Shown here piece by piece: positions 50,299 to 58,823 of a DNA stretch of 64,000 bases. Numbering within the stretch: position 1 is the stretch's first letter; each line of letters starts with the position of its first letter. Source of the stretch: JABWBR01 sp036741235 (GTDB lineage: Bacteria; Bacteroidota; Bacteroidia; Chitinophagales; Saprospiraceae); assembly GCA_036741235.1 (NCBI GenBank), contig DAINSQ010000001.1:62001-126000 (forward strand). Reading direction: 5' to 3'. The notes beneath the pieces are model-generated. The model made no database searches. It was not told the DNA's origin and worked only from the letters and a program-made list of their open reading frames with translations. A program made the translations under genes and the position numbers.

Positions 50299-51468
50299 CT
50301 ATTTCAACAATCCTTCTATATCTTCCTTTTCTTCCTGCGTATTGACATTTTTCAGCGCATCCGGATGCTGACAGTCGATTAAATGTATGTCATTATTTAT
50401 TAATATCTTACGCGGGCAAGAAAAGCCTTGTGCAAGAAAAAGGAGCGCTGTCAAATAGCTTTTGGGTTCCCAAATAGTGACTAAAGGCTCGGGCCAGCCA
50501 TTGCTATCGGGCTGACGGAAGGCAGTTGCCATTTTTTCCGGCGACCGGGCCGATATCAATTGATGTAGCGTACCGGCATTTAATAGTGGCAGATCGCAAG
50601 CGACTACCAACCAGGCTGCATCAGGCTGATGGCGAAAAGCAGAGAGAATGGCGCCTAAAGGGCCGAGCCCCAGATACGTATCAGCCAACACTGGATAGGG
50701 TTGTTCAGCTTCCAGTTGCTCAATCTGGTCGGGGCGACAAGAAACAAACACTTTCTCGCACAAGGGCTTCAATAAATCTGCAACATGCTCGCGCTGCTTT
50801 TTCTGGTGGTATATTATAGCCCCTTTATCTTCTCCCATACGTTGGCTTTTCCCACCGGCCAATACTAACCCAAATAGTGGTGGGCGGGCTTTTTCCCAAT
50901 GCTGACGCAGTCGCTCCGATATTTTTTCTATATCGGCTATTTGGAGTATGGGAATACTATTGCCCTGCTCGCCCAGGTGCTGCAGCAAAAAAGGATACGG
51001 GGTGCTTCCGGCTTCTGACAATATTATCATGTCGACCTGCGTAAGCCTGTCCAGTTTTTTCTGCAGCGATTGCTCTTTTCGAGGGTCAATGATTACGATT
51101 TGCCTTTTTGCGGAAAAATGATTGCCGTTGACTAGTACAATATCGCAGTTATTCATCAAAGCTCTGCGCTGGTAGTCATCGGGGGGGCGCCTGAGGTCTA
51201 TTCGAGCATAAGTTATCTTGTCGGTAAGCTGGTGAGAAGCCCCTTTTGTAATTAAATTGTTATTAAATTCACTATCTGGTGCTTGATCATCTTTATGGTC
51301 GGCATCGACATAGCCTATTTGACACCCTGCGTGTAACTGTGTTATAAGCGCTGCTGCCAGTTCCTGTATAATTGAGCATGGCGCGCCGAGGATCGCCCAC
51401 TCCAGGCGGCCAAACGCTCCCGCTTCCGGGCGACGCAAATTCACATGCTTTTGATGTTTTGCTTCCAT
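50299..51468 (-). CDS. MobA-like nucleotidyltransferase with degenerate MobB-like N-terminal domain
   Basis: 389-aa two-domain protein. The C-terminal half (~198-385) is a MobA-type transferase: LVLAGGKSQRMGEDKG, CDLPLLNAGTL and a C-terminal DIHLIDCQHPDALKNVNT, which fits molybdopterin guanylyl/cytidylyl transfer. The N-terminal half (~20-195) looks like a MobB/P-loop fold, but the nucleotide loop reads LGAPCSIIQ without the Walker A Lys. It may serve only as a docking or structural domain. No other molybdenum cofactor genes are nearby, so this is a probable, not proven, assignment. Confidence 0.82.
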   Translation of the reverse strand: MEAKHQKHVNLRRPEAGAFGRLEWAILGAPCSIIQELAAALITQLHAGCQIGYVDADHKDDQAPDSEFNNNLITKGASHQLTDKITYARIDLRRPPDDYQRRALMNNCDIVLVNGNHFSAKRQIVIIDPRKEQSLQKKLDRLTQVDMIILSEAGSTPYPFLLQHLGEQGNSIPILQIADIEKISERLRQHWEKARPPLFGLVLAGGKSQRMGEDKGAIIYHQKKQREHVADLLKPLCEKVFVSCRPDQIEQLEAEQPYPVLADTYLGLGPLGAILSAFRHQPDAAWLVVACDLPLLNAGTLHQLISARSPEKMATAFRQPDSNGWPEPLVTIWEPKSYLTALLFLAQGFSCPRKILINNDIHLIDCQHPDALKNVNTQEEKEDIEGLLK

Positions 51469-51485
51469 ATCATTACAAAATAAGC

Positions 51486-51520
51486 GAAAGCCCGGAGCGC
51501 TATTAAGGCGCCGGGCTTTC
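51486..51520 (-). terminator. Hairpin after the alpha-oxoamine synthase gene
   Basis: GAAAGCCCGG (51486-51495) and CCGGGCTTTC (51511-51520) make a perfect 10-bp stem with a 15-nt loop, 45 nt past the stop at 51566 on the minus strand. The T-run is poor (GCTTATTTTG), but position and symmetry suggest a terminator between this gene and the mobA-like gene. Confidence 0.65.
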
Positions 51521-51565
51521 TTGGTGTTAATGCAATCAGATTTGCGAATAAATCGCAGTATAAGA

Positions 51566-52816
51566 TTACTGTGTAATTTGCAGTGTTGCTGCGATTTCCT
51601 GGTAAATGCCGGCTTTGAGTTTCTTGGCTACTTCGCCAAAGGCGCGCACCGTGATATCGATATCCTCTTTGGTGTGGTCGGCAGTCGGGATGAGGCGCAA
51701 TAACATCATTCCTTTGGGGATAACCGGATATACCACGATAGAGCAGAAGATATCGTAATTATCGCGGAGGTCTTTGACCAACGTTACTGCTTCTTCTACC
51801 GAGCCATGCATAAATACTGGTGTTACGCAGGTATTTGACAAGCCAAGGTCGAAGCCCGCATCGCGAAGGCCTTGCTTCAAGAGGTTGACGTTTTCCCAGA
51901 GTTTGTCTTTGAGTTCGGGATGCTTGCGCAACAATTCCAATCGCTTGATATTACCGATAACAATAGGAAGGGGCAGTGATTTGGCAAAGATTTGCGAGCG
52001 GGTATTATAGCGAAGATACTCGAGTACATCGCGGTCGCCTGCAACAAATGCGCCGATGCTGGCCATAGACTTTGCAAAAGTACTGAAATATAAGTCGATA
52101 CCATCCTGGCAGCCCTGTTCTTCGCCGGCGCCTGCTCCGGTAGTGCCGAGGGTGCCGAAGCCGTGTGCGTCATCAACAAGTAGTCGGAAATTGTAATGCT
52201 GTTTCATATCCACAATCTCCTTGAGGATACCTTGCTCGCCACGCATACCGAAAACGCCTTCTGTGATAACGAGAATACCGCCTCCGCTTTTTTCTGCATA
52301 GGCGGTAGCTTTTTCGATCTGCTTTTTAAAGCTATCGATATTATTATGCTCGAAAGGCAATCGCTCGCCGATATGCATTCTTACGCCGTCGTAGATACAG
52401 GCGTGATTATCTTTGTCGTATACCACCACATCACGGCGATCGAGCAATGCATCGATAATTGACATAATGCCCTGGTAGCCGTAGTTGAGGAGCATGGCGT
52501 CCTCCTTCATAACGAAGTCGGCGAGTTCGCGTTCCAATTGTTCGTGAAAGTTAGTTTCTCCCGACATCATACGGGCCCCCATAGGATATGCCAGGCCCCA
52601 GGTGGCCGCAGCTTCAGCATCTGCTTTTCTCACCTCCGGGTGGTTGGCCAATCCCAGGTAATTATTGATACTCCATATGATTTTTTCTTTCCCATGGAAA
52701 ATCATGCGGTTGCCCAGCTCACCTTCCAATTTCGGGAATGTATAATACCCGTGAGCTACTGCCGAGTATTTGCCTAGCGGGCCTCTGTTGCTGGATAGTT
52801 TTTCAAACAAGTCCAT
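51566..52816 (-). CDS. Alpha-oxoamine synthase family PLP enzyme (SPT-, KBL- or sulfonolipid-type)
   Basis: 416-aa fold-type I PLP enzyme. The cofactor Lys249 is in YFSTFAKSMASIGAF; Asp216 and His218 are in LLVDDAHGFGTLG; His138 in DKDNHACIYDG stacks on PLP. Members condense an acyl thioester with an amino acid: serine (sphingolipids), cysteate (sulfonolipids/capnine), glycine (KBL) or alanine (BioF). The N-terminal 30 residues and FHGKEKIIWSINNYLGLA are typical of a Bacteroidota subgroup of this length, for which a lipid role is more likely than BioF. The substrate is unresolved. Confidence 0.88.
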   Translation of the reverse strand: MDLFEKLSSNRGPLGKYSAVAHGYYTFPKLEGELGNRMIFHGKEKIIWSINNYLGLANHPEVRKADAEAAATWGLAYPMGARMMSGETNFHEQLERELADFVMKEDAMLLNYGYQGIMSIIDALLDRRDVVVYDKDNHACIYDGVRMHIGERLPFEHNNIDSFKKQIEKATAYAEKSGGGILVITEGVFGMRGEQGILKEIVDMKQHYNFRLLVDDAHGFGTLGTTGAGAGEEQGCQDGIDLYFSTFAKSMASIGAFVAGDRDVLEYLRYNTRSQIFAKSLPLPIVIGNIKRLELLRKHPELKDKLWENVNLLKQGLRDAGFDLGLSNTCVTPVFMHGSVEEAVTLVKDLRDNYDIFCSIVVYPVIPKGMMLLRLIPTADHTKEDIDITVRAFGEVAKKLKAGIYQEIAATLQITQ

Positions 52817-52878
52817 ATGTCGTTGCTATTTAAATGATGCTATTCAAACAGTGTTGTGTTTGGTCACACTTTGCCATG

Positions 52879-52886
52879 CAAAGATA
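52879..52886 (-). promoter_or_regulatory. Candidate -7 box of the alpha-oxoamine synthase gene
   Basis: TATCTTTG on the minus strand matches TAnnTTTG, ~62 nt upstream of the ATG at 52816. Confidence 0.45.
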
Positions 52887-52947
52887 ACAACTTCGCATCG
52901 AATAATTGTTGTCTTAACTAATTCTGCGTACGCCGTCAATTCAAACA

Positions 52948-54039
52948 CTAATCATTAATGGGTGAAGGGCCGTCGCCGGCTTCATCTTCGATCCACTGTT
53001 GTTGTTCGCACAACTCGCTCAATTCGCCCCTGATAAAATGCTGCACATCATTTTTCACCGAGTCAGGATAAAGCAGGTGCAGGTTGGGCCCGGCATCCAG
53101 GCTAAAATACAGGGGGTTTTTGGTGCTTTCCCGGAAGTTGCGGATAGCTTCAATGGCTTTCAGTGTATTTGGTTTTATCAGCACATAGGGAGGTTCTGAT
53201 ATCATCATCAGAGCATGCAGGGTAAGCGCCTCTGCTTCTGCTACTGCGCCAAAAGCATCCAGGTCGCCAGTTTTGAGTATACGCAATAGGTTGTGTAGTC
53301 GCTGTCGGGCCTGATGATATCTATTTTCGGCATAAACATTGCCTTCCATTAGTTGGTGTCCAGCCCTGCTGGATACGCTTTTTTCTTTTTTGCTGATAAT
53401 AAGAATATCATCATGGTAAGTTTGGAATACAGGATGGATGTATTCTGCCATGGGTATCGCAAACTCATTGGAAGATCCCGGAACTTCCCTACTCTCTCCC
53501 CACAACGCCATTTTAGGATAAACCGACCGGCATGCGCTGCCGGAGCCGAGCCGAGACAAAAATGATGCTTTTTTTAGCAAATCGGCTTCTTTGGGCAGCG
53601 TGCCAAAAATCTTATTTTCAAGTGAGCACAGACAAAGCGCAATAGCGCTCATACCGGAAGCAGAAGAAGCTATTCCTGTGGAATGGGGGAAAGAATTGGT
53701 GGTATGAATCGTCATATCCAACTGCCTGATAAATGGAAATACGTCTACCAGGCTTTCGAAATAGCGCTGCATCTTTGACAAAAAAACCTCATTTTCTTCT
53801 CCATTAAAAAAGAGCTTTAACGAGATATCCAGCGCTGTCGACTGTTTAGGCTCGTACGATAGTATAGTTTCGGTATAGGCGTTTTTGAGCGTAAAACTGA
53901 TAGAAGGATTTTTAGGCAGTTGATTGCCGTATTTACCCCAGTATTTTATTATCGCCAAATTAGACGGACTTCGCCAGGCCGTTTGCCCGGGTTCAGTTTT
54001 TGAGGTCTCTAGCACCAATTTAGGGTTTCTGTAATCCAT
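52948..54039 (-). CDS. mvaD: Diphosphomevalonate decarboxylase
   Basis: 363-aa GHMP-family enzyme that converts mevalonate diphosphate to isopentenyl diphosphate. Motifs: APSNLA-like RSPSNLAIIKYWGKYG, the ATP loop FPHSTGIASSASGMSA, SRLGSGSACRSVYP and the catalytic Asp in YFSLDAGPNLHLLYP. It indicates a mevalonate pathway, which in this phylum occurs in Flavobacteriia and Saprospiraceae-like groups while Bacteroidales use the MEP route. It follows thrC with a 44-nt gap that contains a parS-type palindrome. Confidence 0.95.
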   Translation of the reverse strand: MDYRNPKLVLETSKTEPGQTAWRSPSNLAIIKYWGKYGNQLPKNPSISFTLKNAYTETILSYEPKQSTALDISLKLFFNGEENEVFLSKMQRYFESLVDVFPFIRQLDMTIHTTNSFPHSTGIASSASGMSAIALCLCSLENKIFGTLPKEADLLKKASFLSRLGSGSACRSVYPKMALWGESREVPGSSNEFAIPMAEYIHPVFQTYHDDILIISKKEKSVSSRAGHQLMEGNVYAENRYHQARQRLHNLLRILKTGDLDAFGAVAEAEALTLHALMMISEPPYVLIKPNTLKAIEAIRNFRESTKNPLYFSLDAGPNLHLLYPDSVKNDVQHFIRGELSELCEQQQWIEDEAGDGPSPIND

Positions 54040-54056
54040 GTTGTTTATTTTATCAA

Positions 54057-54072
54057 TGTTCCACGTGGAACA
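54057..54072. other. parS-type palindrome 1
   Basis: TGTTCCACGTGGAACA, a perfect 16-bp palindrome matching the ParB-binding parS consensus TGTTnCACGTGnAACA. It lies between thrC and mvaD. It should bind ParB and help segregate the chromosome origin. parA/parB are not in the window. Confidence 0.85.
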
Positions 54073-54083
54073 TAGTTTATAAT

Positions 54084-55406
54084 TTAAGTTAGATGGTCCA
54101 TCAACCAGCCTTTTAAGGCCGAGTACTCAGGCGGCAAAGGAAATGACATTTTTGGCTGCATCGCCAGTTCTTGTAAACGATCAGGCACTTCGATACTTGC
54201 CTGTAATGTCAATTCTACGTCGTCTTTAAACTTGGAGGGGTGGGCTGTTTCTAATACGACACCAGCAGTTTTTGGATTGCTCTTATTTCCCTGAAAGTCT
54301 CTAAGCGCTAAATACCCCACTGCTCCATGTGGATCGATAACATAGCCATAGCGCTGAAACACTTCGCACATAGCCTGCTTAGTAGACTCGTCATTATACC
54401 CATACCCTGTTACCATTTTACGCAGATTGTTCCACGTGGAACATTCATCTTTATCGAGGTATAGATCAATTATCCGGTGAAAATTGGAGGGATTTCCCAC
54501 ATCCATCGCATTAGACAAAGTGCGAACAGAAGGTCGAGGGGTAAATACTCCTGTTGACAAATACTGCGGCACCACATCATTAATATTAGTTGCTGCAATG
54601 AAGTGATGGACAGGCAATCCCATTTCATAGGCTAATAACCCCGCGGTAAGGTTGCCAAAATTGCCGCTGGGCACACTAAAAACAACTGGTCGACCGGTGT
54701 TGACTTGTTTGAATGCTTCGAAATAATAAAACGATTGTGGAATAAGACGCGCAATATTTATTGAATTGGCCGAGCTAAGTCTGATGGAATTCCTCATCTG
54801 CTGATCCAAAAAAGCCTGCTTAACCATGGCCTGGCAGTCGTCAAAAGTGCCGGCAATTTCCAATGCAGCTACATTGTGGCCAAGAGTAGTAAGCTGGCAT
54901 TCCTGCAAGTGGCTTACCTTGCCGGAAGGGTAGAGTATGACTACCCTGATACCCGGGGTTTTGTAAAACCCGGCAGCAACCGCCCCCCCTGTATCACCTG
55001 ACGTAGCTACCAGAATGACCAGTTCTTTTGACTCACCCCGGTTGAAATACGACATTAGCTGTGACATAAACCTGGCGCCAAAATCCTTAAACGCCAATGA
55101 AGGCCCGTGAAATAGTTCGAGCACATGCACATCATCGTCAAGAGCTATAACCGGCGCCGGAAAATTGATGGCATGATCTATGATTTGGCGCAGGTCTGAA
55201 TCAGGAATTTCACCCCGAAATAATGCCTTTGCTATCTCAAATCCAATCTCCTGAAAAGAAAACGAGTTGAGACGATCAAGAAAAGTATCAGGCAATCGGG
55301 GAATATAATCAGGCATGTACAAGCCGTTGTCTTCTGGTAAACCCTTGAACACGGCTTCCTGAAGAGAGACTATATGCGATTTATTTTTAGTGCTGTACAA
55401 TTTCAT
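54084..55406 (-). CDS. thrC: Threonine synthase
   Basis: 440-aa PLP enzyme that converts O-phosphohomoserine to threonine, the last step of the pathway. The cofactor Lys is in GPSLAFKDFGARF; VLVATSGDTGGAVAAGF is seen as LVATSGDTGGAVAAGF; SVPSGNFGNLTAG completes the phosphate site. ATGA overlap with thrB shows translational coupling. Codons for Cys-Ser-Thr-Trp-Asn (in DECSTWNNLRK) form part of a perfect parS palindrome at 54428-54443. Confidence 0.96.
   Translation of the reverse strand: MKLYSTKNKSHIVSLQEAVFKGLPEDNGLYMPDYIPRLPDTFLDRLNSFSFQEIGFEIAKALFRGEIPDSDLRQIIDHAINFPAPVIALDDDVHVLELFHGPSLAFKDFGARFMSQLMSYFNRGESKELVILVATSGDTGGAVAAGFYKTPGIRVVILYPSGKVSHLQECQLTTLGHNVAALEIAGTFDDCQAMVKQAFLDQQMRNSIRLSSANSINIARLIPQSFYYFEAFKQVNTGRPVVFSVPSGNFGNLTAGLLAYEMGLPVHHFIAATNINDVVPQYLSTGVFTPRPSVRTLSNAMDVGNPSNFHRIIDLYLDKDECSTWNNLRKMVTGYGYNDESTKQAMCEVFQRYGYVIDPHGAVGYLALRDFQGNKSNPKTAGVVLETAHPSKFKDDVELTLQASIEVPDRLQELAMQPKMSFPLPPEYSALKGWLMDHLT
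54428..54443. other. parS-type palindrome 2, inside thrC
   Basis: A second perfect TGTTCCACGTGGAACA, 371 bp from the first. It is within the coding sequence of thrC, where it specifies Cys-Ser-Thr-Trp-Asn. Two exact copies of a 16-bp sequence so close together cannot be chance. Confidence 0.88.
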
Positions 55407-56347
55407 GATGGTAATTTGACGGCGCCATCGGGATTGATCGCCGATATAAATAATTCGTTTTGAATGCCGGCATCCTGAAAAATATGCTGCATAGCCTTAC
55501 CGGCATAATCGGCAATATCCCGACCTTTGCACAGTGCAAAAATTGAAGGCCCTGATCCGGAAATACTACAACCCAATGCGCCTGCTTGTAAAGCGGCTTC
55601 TTTCACCAAATAAAAATGAGGAATAAGATGCGCCCGTTGCGGTTCTATGACAACATCATTAAGCGAACGAGCAATGAGGTCGTAATCCGACCTGAATAAC
55701 CCCACTATCAATCCCCCCAAATTGCCGCTCTGTTCAATATGCTGCTTCAGCGTGATAGTCGGACTCAGAATTGCACGGGCCGACTTCGTCAACACTTCAA
55801 TATGAGGGTATACTACTGCGGCATATAAGTCAACAGGCACTGGCAAAGGCTGAACATCGAGGTTGTGCTCTACATTCCTGAGTAGTAAAATACCGCCCAG
55901 CAAAGAAGAGGAAACGTTATCGGCTACGTAAGCCTTATGTGCCAGGAACTCTCCCTCTAGTGCAAAGGGCAATAATCCACGTTTATTGTAAGGCTGTCCA
56001 AGTAGTTCGTTTACCGCAAAGACGCCGGCAACTGCGCTGGCTGCACTAGAGCCCAACCCACTCCCCATGGGCATCTTTTTATGAATTTCCATCTCTATCC
56101 CCAGGTCGCTTTTCCCCAATGCTTCGAGCAGGGCCAAAGCAGAAACGCCGGCTGTGTTTTTTTCAGGATTGCACGACAGTTTGCCATCAGCGCCAGTGAT
56201 GTGCGTAATGACCAGACCGGGGGCGTCACCAAACCGCACCACTACCTCATCGCCCGGAAGCGAAAGTGCAAATCCCAGTTGATCAAAACCGCAGGCAACA
56301 TTGGCTACCGTCGCCGGGGCAAAAACCCTTATTTCTTTATCGGCCAT
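55403..56347 (-). CDS. thrB: Homoserine kinase
   Basis: 314-aa GHMP kinase from ATG 56347 that phosphorylates homoserine. Motifs: VFAPATVANVACGFDQLGFAL, the ATP loop MPMGSGLGSSAASAVAG and GALGCSISGSGPSIFAL. An in-frame TTG at 56356 would overlap the preceding stop; the ATG, 5 nt after that stop, is preferred. It lies in the thrA-thrB-thrC operon, overlapping thrC by 4 bp. Confidence 0.95.
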   Translation of the reverse strand: MADKEIRVFAPATVANVACGFDQLGFALSLPGDEVVVRFGDAPGLVITHITGADGKLSCNPEKNTAGVSALALLEALGKSDLGIEMEIHKKMPMGSGLGSSAASAVAGVFAVNELLGQPYNKRGLLPFALEGEFLAHKAYVADNVSSSLLGGILLLRNVEHNLDVQPLPVPVDLYAAVVYPHIEVLTKSARAILSPTITLKQHIEQSGNLGGLIVGLFRSDYDLIARSLNDVVIEPQRAHLIPHFYLVKEAALQAGALGCSISGSGPSIFALCKGRDIADYAGKAMQHIFQDAGIQNELFISAINPDGAVKLPS

Positions 56348-56352
56348 TTGTG

Positions 56353-57432
56353 TCAAGATAAATAATTGCCAATTTTGATGATCTCCGCAAAAACGCCGGC
56401 AGCCGTCACTTCGGCGCCTGCGCCAGGGCCCCGTACTACCAGCGGCCTTTCTTTATAACGCTCGGTTGTAAATACGATCATATTATCGCTGCCGTTTAAT
56501 GCCGCAAAAGGATGCGACAGGTCGACAGCCTGAAGGGAAATACTTGCCTTGCCATCTTCAAGTTTGGCCATCATGCGCAGCACTTTTCCTGCTTTTGCCG
56601 CTTCCATTCTTATGGATTCAAAGTAGGGGTCAGCTTTTTCAATCTCATCCAACAATTCTTCAACGTTTCTGGCTTGTTGACAGATTTCCGGCAAGATGGG
56701 TTCAATAACCACATCTGATGCTTCGAGTGCCAATCCCGTTTCACGGGCCAGGATGATCAACTTACGACGCACGTCCACGCCGTTGAGATCGATACGCGGA
56801 TCGGGTTCGGTATAGCCGAGGGCCATCGCCTCCTTCACCACCTCGCTGAATCGCTTTCCATCGGTAAACGAGTTAAAAATAAAAGAAAGCGATCCCGACA
56901 AAATACCTTCAATGCGAATAATTCGATCCCCGCTATTGATCAGGTCGTTCAGGGTAGATATGACTGGCAGTCCGGCGCCGACATTGGTTTCATAAACGAA
57001 CAACACTCCTTTTCTCTCAGAAATCGTTTTTAGCCTTTGATACTGTAAATAAGAAGAAGAGGTCGCTATTTTATTCGGAGTAGAAATCGAGATACTCGCA
57101 TTCAGAATATCTTCATAATAATCGGCCACCTTGGCATTGGCGGTATTGTCCACAAAAATAGTATTCGACAAATTGAGTTGCTTCATGCGCTGTACAAAAC
57201 CGGCGATATCGGCTGGCGTTACAGCATGCTGGAGTAAGTCCTGCCAGTTGTGGAGGTCGATGCCATTTTCATCAAAATACATTTTTTTGCTATTGGCTAA
57301 TCCCACTATTTTGATCTCCATTGCTCTTTTCTCTTTGAGGAATGGGGCCTGCGCTTTGATCTGTTTAATCAGCGTTGTTCCAATTAATCCAACGCCGATC
57401 ATAAACAAATGCAGCTCCTGGGTATCCGACAA
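56353..57432 (-). CDS. thrA: Homoserine dehydrogenase domain of a split ThrA
   Basis: NAD(P)H-dependent reduction of aspartate semialdehyde to homoserine. The 359-aa frame equals the C-terminal half of bifunctional ThrA: Rossmann start LHLFMIGVGLIGTTL, NVGAGLPVISTLNDL, GILSGSLSFIF, EPDPRIDLNG and VRRKLIILARETG. The only good start is TTG (57432); the first ATG (residue 11) would cut the first strand. Thirteen codons upstream, in the same frame, is the TAG that ends the aspartokinase; the codons between read EKALNAIHEAFFL, the normal linker. It is therefore one gene broken by an amber codon. Confidence 0.93.
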   Translation of the reverse strand: MSDTQELHLFMIGVGLIGTTLIKQIKAQAPFLKEKRAMEIKIVGLANSKKMYFDENGIDLHNWQDLLQHAVTPADIAGFVQRMKQLNLSNTIFVDNTANAKVADYYEDILNASISISTPNKIATSSSYLQYQRLKTISERKGVLFVYETNVGAGLPVISTLNDLINSGDRIIRIEGILSGSLSFIFNSFTDGKRFSEVVKEAMALGYTEPDPRIDLNGVDVRRKLIILARETGLALEASDVVIEPILPEICQQARNVEELLDEIEKADPYFESIRMEAAKAGKVLRMMAKLEDGKASISLQAVDLSHPFAALNGSDNMIVFTTERYKERPLVVRGPGAGAEVTAAGVFAEIIKIGNYLS

Positions 57433-57468
57433 AAAGAAGGCTTCGTGAATGGCATTGAGCGCTTTTTC

Positions 57469-58812
57469 CTAGTATATACTGTTTTTCACCACCGAGATAT
57501 TAAGCTCCGAAGACCCCTGAGCGATGGCTACTACATTCACCCCGTTTTTGCCTAGTGCCTGGAAAAGCCTGCCGGCGATACCCGGGCGGTAGCGCATATT
57601 CTCGCCAATGATGGCAATAGTCGCCAGGTCTTCCTCCACCTTAATCATTTCAACCAGTCGCTGCCGCATCTCAAATTCGAATGCTTTTTCAACGCTGCGT
57701 TTGGCCTTGGCTGCATCGGAAGGCTGCACAGCAAAACTGATGGAATGCTCGGAGGATCCCTGGGTGATCAAAATGACATTGACGCCGGACTGAGCCAGTG
57801 CTGTAAAGAGTCGACCTGCTATACCAGGTACTCCCACCAGTCCGCTACCTTGCAATGTAATAAGCGCAATCTGACCAATGGAAGAAATGCCTTTTACGGC
57901 ATGGCCGATGCCTGCATCGGTTTTATCGGAAATAAAAGTGCCTTCAAAGTCGGGGTTAAATGTATTTTTAATATAAAGCGGAATCTTCTTGGCGAGAGCA
58001 GGCTGTATTGTAGGGGGGTAAATCACCTTGGCGCCGAAGTGCGACATCTCCATGGCTTCGGCATAAGACATCTGGGGTATAGAAAATGCTTTTTTTACCT
58101 TGCGGGGGTCGGCGGTCATCACGCCATCTACATCGGTCCAGATTTCAATTGCCGAGGCGTCAAGGCCGGCGCCCAGGATAGCGGCGGTATAGTCGGAGCC
58201 ACCACGGCCCAACGTAGTGGTAAGTCCTCCTTTAGCCGAGCCAATAAATCCTGTAACAACTTGAATTTCAGGATTTTGCAAAAAATACTCTTGTAAAAGG
58301 GTATTCGTTTGTTCAAAATCCACCTTAGCACTGCCAAAGGTCTTGTCAGTTTTAATCACTTTCCGCGCATCCAGGAAGCCGGCATTGATACCGGCTTGGC
58401 GCATCGCGTGGGTGATAATAAAAGCGGCATTGCGTTCCCCAAAGCTGAGAATATAATCGAGTGTACGGGGAGAGACTTCGCGCACCAGGAAAACGCCATA
58501 GAGTAGATTGCCGAGAACCTCGTGGTTATTTTGGAGTTCCGGCAATACCTTATCGAGGTGTTCTCCTTTGAGGATGGTGGTAGCGGCATCGATATGGCGT
58601 TGGCTGAATTGTTGAAAGAGATCCTGGTAGCGTTCGTCGCCGGCGGCAGCCAGATTGCCCATTTCAATCAGCGAATCGGTAACGCCGCCGAAGGCGGAGA
58701 ACACTACGGCAAATCGGTCGCCGCGCTGGTAATATTGCCGAAGGATAGACACGACGCCTTCAATACGTTCGGGTTTGGCAACGGAAGAACCGCCAAACTT
58801 CAACACTTTCAT
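57469..58812 (-). CDS. thrA: Aspartate kinase domain of a split ThrA
   Basis: Phosphorylates aspartate, first step to Lys/Thr/Met. The 447-aa frame begins MKVLKFGGSSVA, has LGRGGSDYTAAILGAGLDA and two ACT-type regulatory repeats (GVPGIAGRLFTALAQSGV, RPGIAGRLFQALGKNGV), ending NISVVKNSIY then TAG (57471-57469). The next in-frame codons continue into the homoserine dehydrogenase. AK plus TAG plus HSD spans 819 codons, the same as E. coli ThrA (820 aa). As it stands the kinase would be made alone unless the amber is read through or is a sequence error. Confidence 0.93.
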   Translation of the reverse strand: MKVLKFGGSSVAKPERIEGVVSILRQYYQRGDRFAVVFSAFGGVTDSLIEMGNLAAAGDERYQDLFQQFSQRHIDAATTILKGEHLDKVLPELQNNHEVLGNLLYGVFLVREVSPRTLDYILSFGERNAAFIITHAMRQAGINAGFLDARKVIKTDKTFGSAKVDFEQTNTLLQEYFLQNPEIQVVTGFIGSAKGGLTTTLGRGGSDYTAAILGAGLDASAIEIWTDVDGVMTADPRKVKKAFSIPQMSYAEAMEMSHFGAKVIYPPTIQPALAKKIPLYIKNTFNPDFEGTFISDKTDAGIGHAVKGISSIGQIALITLQGSGLVGVPGIAGRLFTALAQSGVNVILITQGSSEHSISFAVQPSDAAKAKRSVEKAFEFEMRQRLVEMIKVEEDLATIAIIGENMRYRPGIAGRLFQALGKNGVNVVAIAQGSSELNISVVKNSIY

Positions 58813-58823
58813 ATGGTTATATT

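Noticed and set aside
57301..57471. A frameshift as the cause of the ThrA split
   Set aside because: Codon-by-codon reading shows the dehydrogenase linker is in the same frame as the kinase; only TAG interrupts it, so no insertion or deletion is needed.
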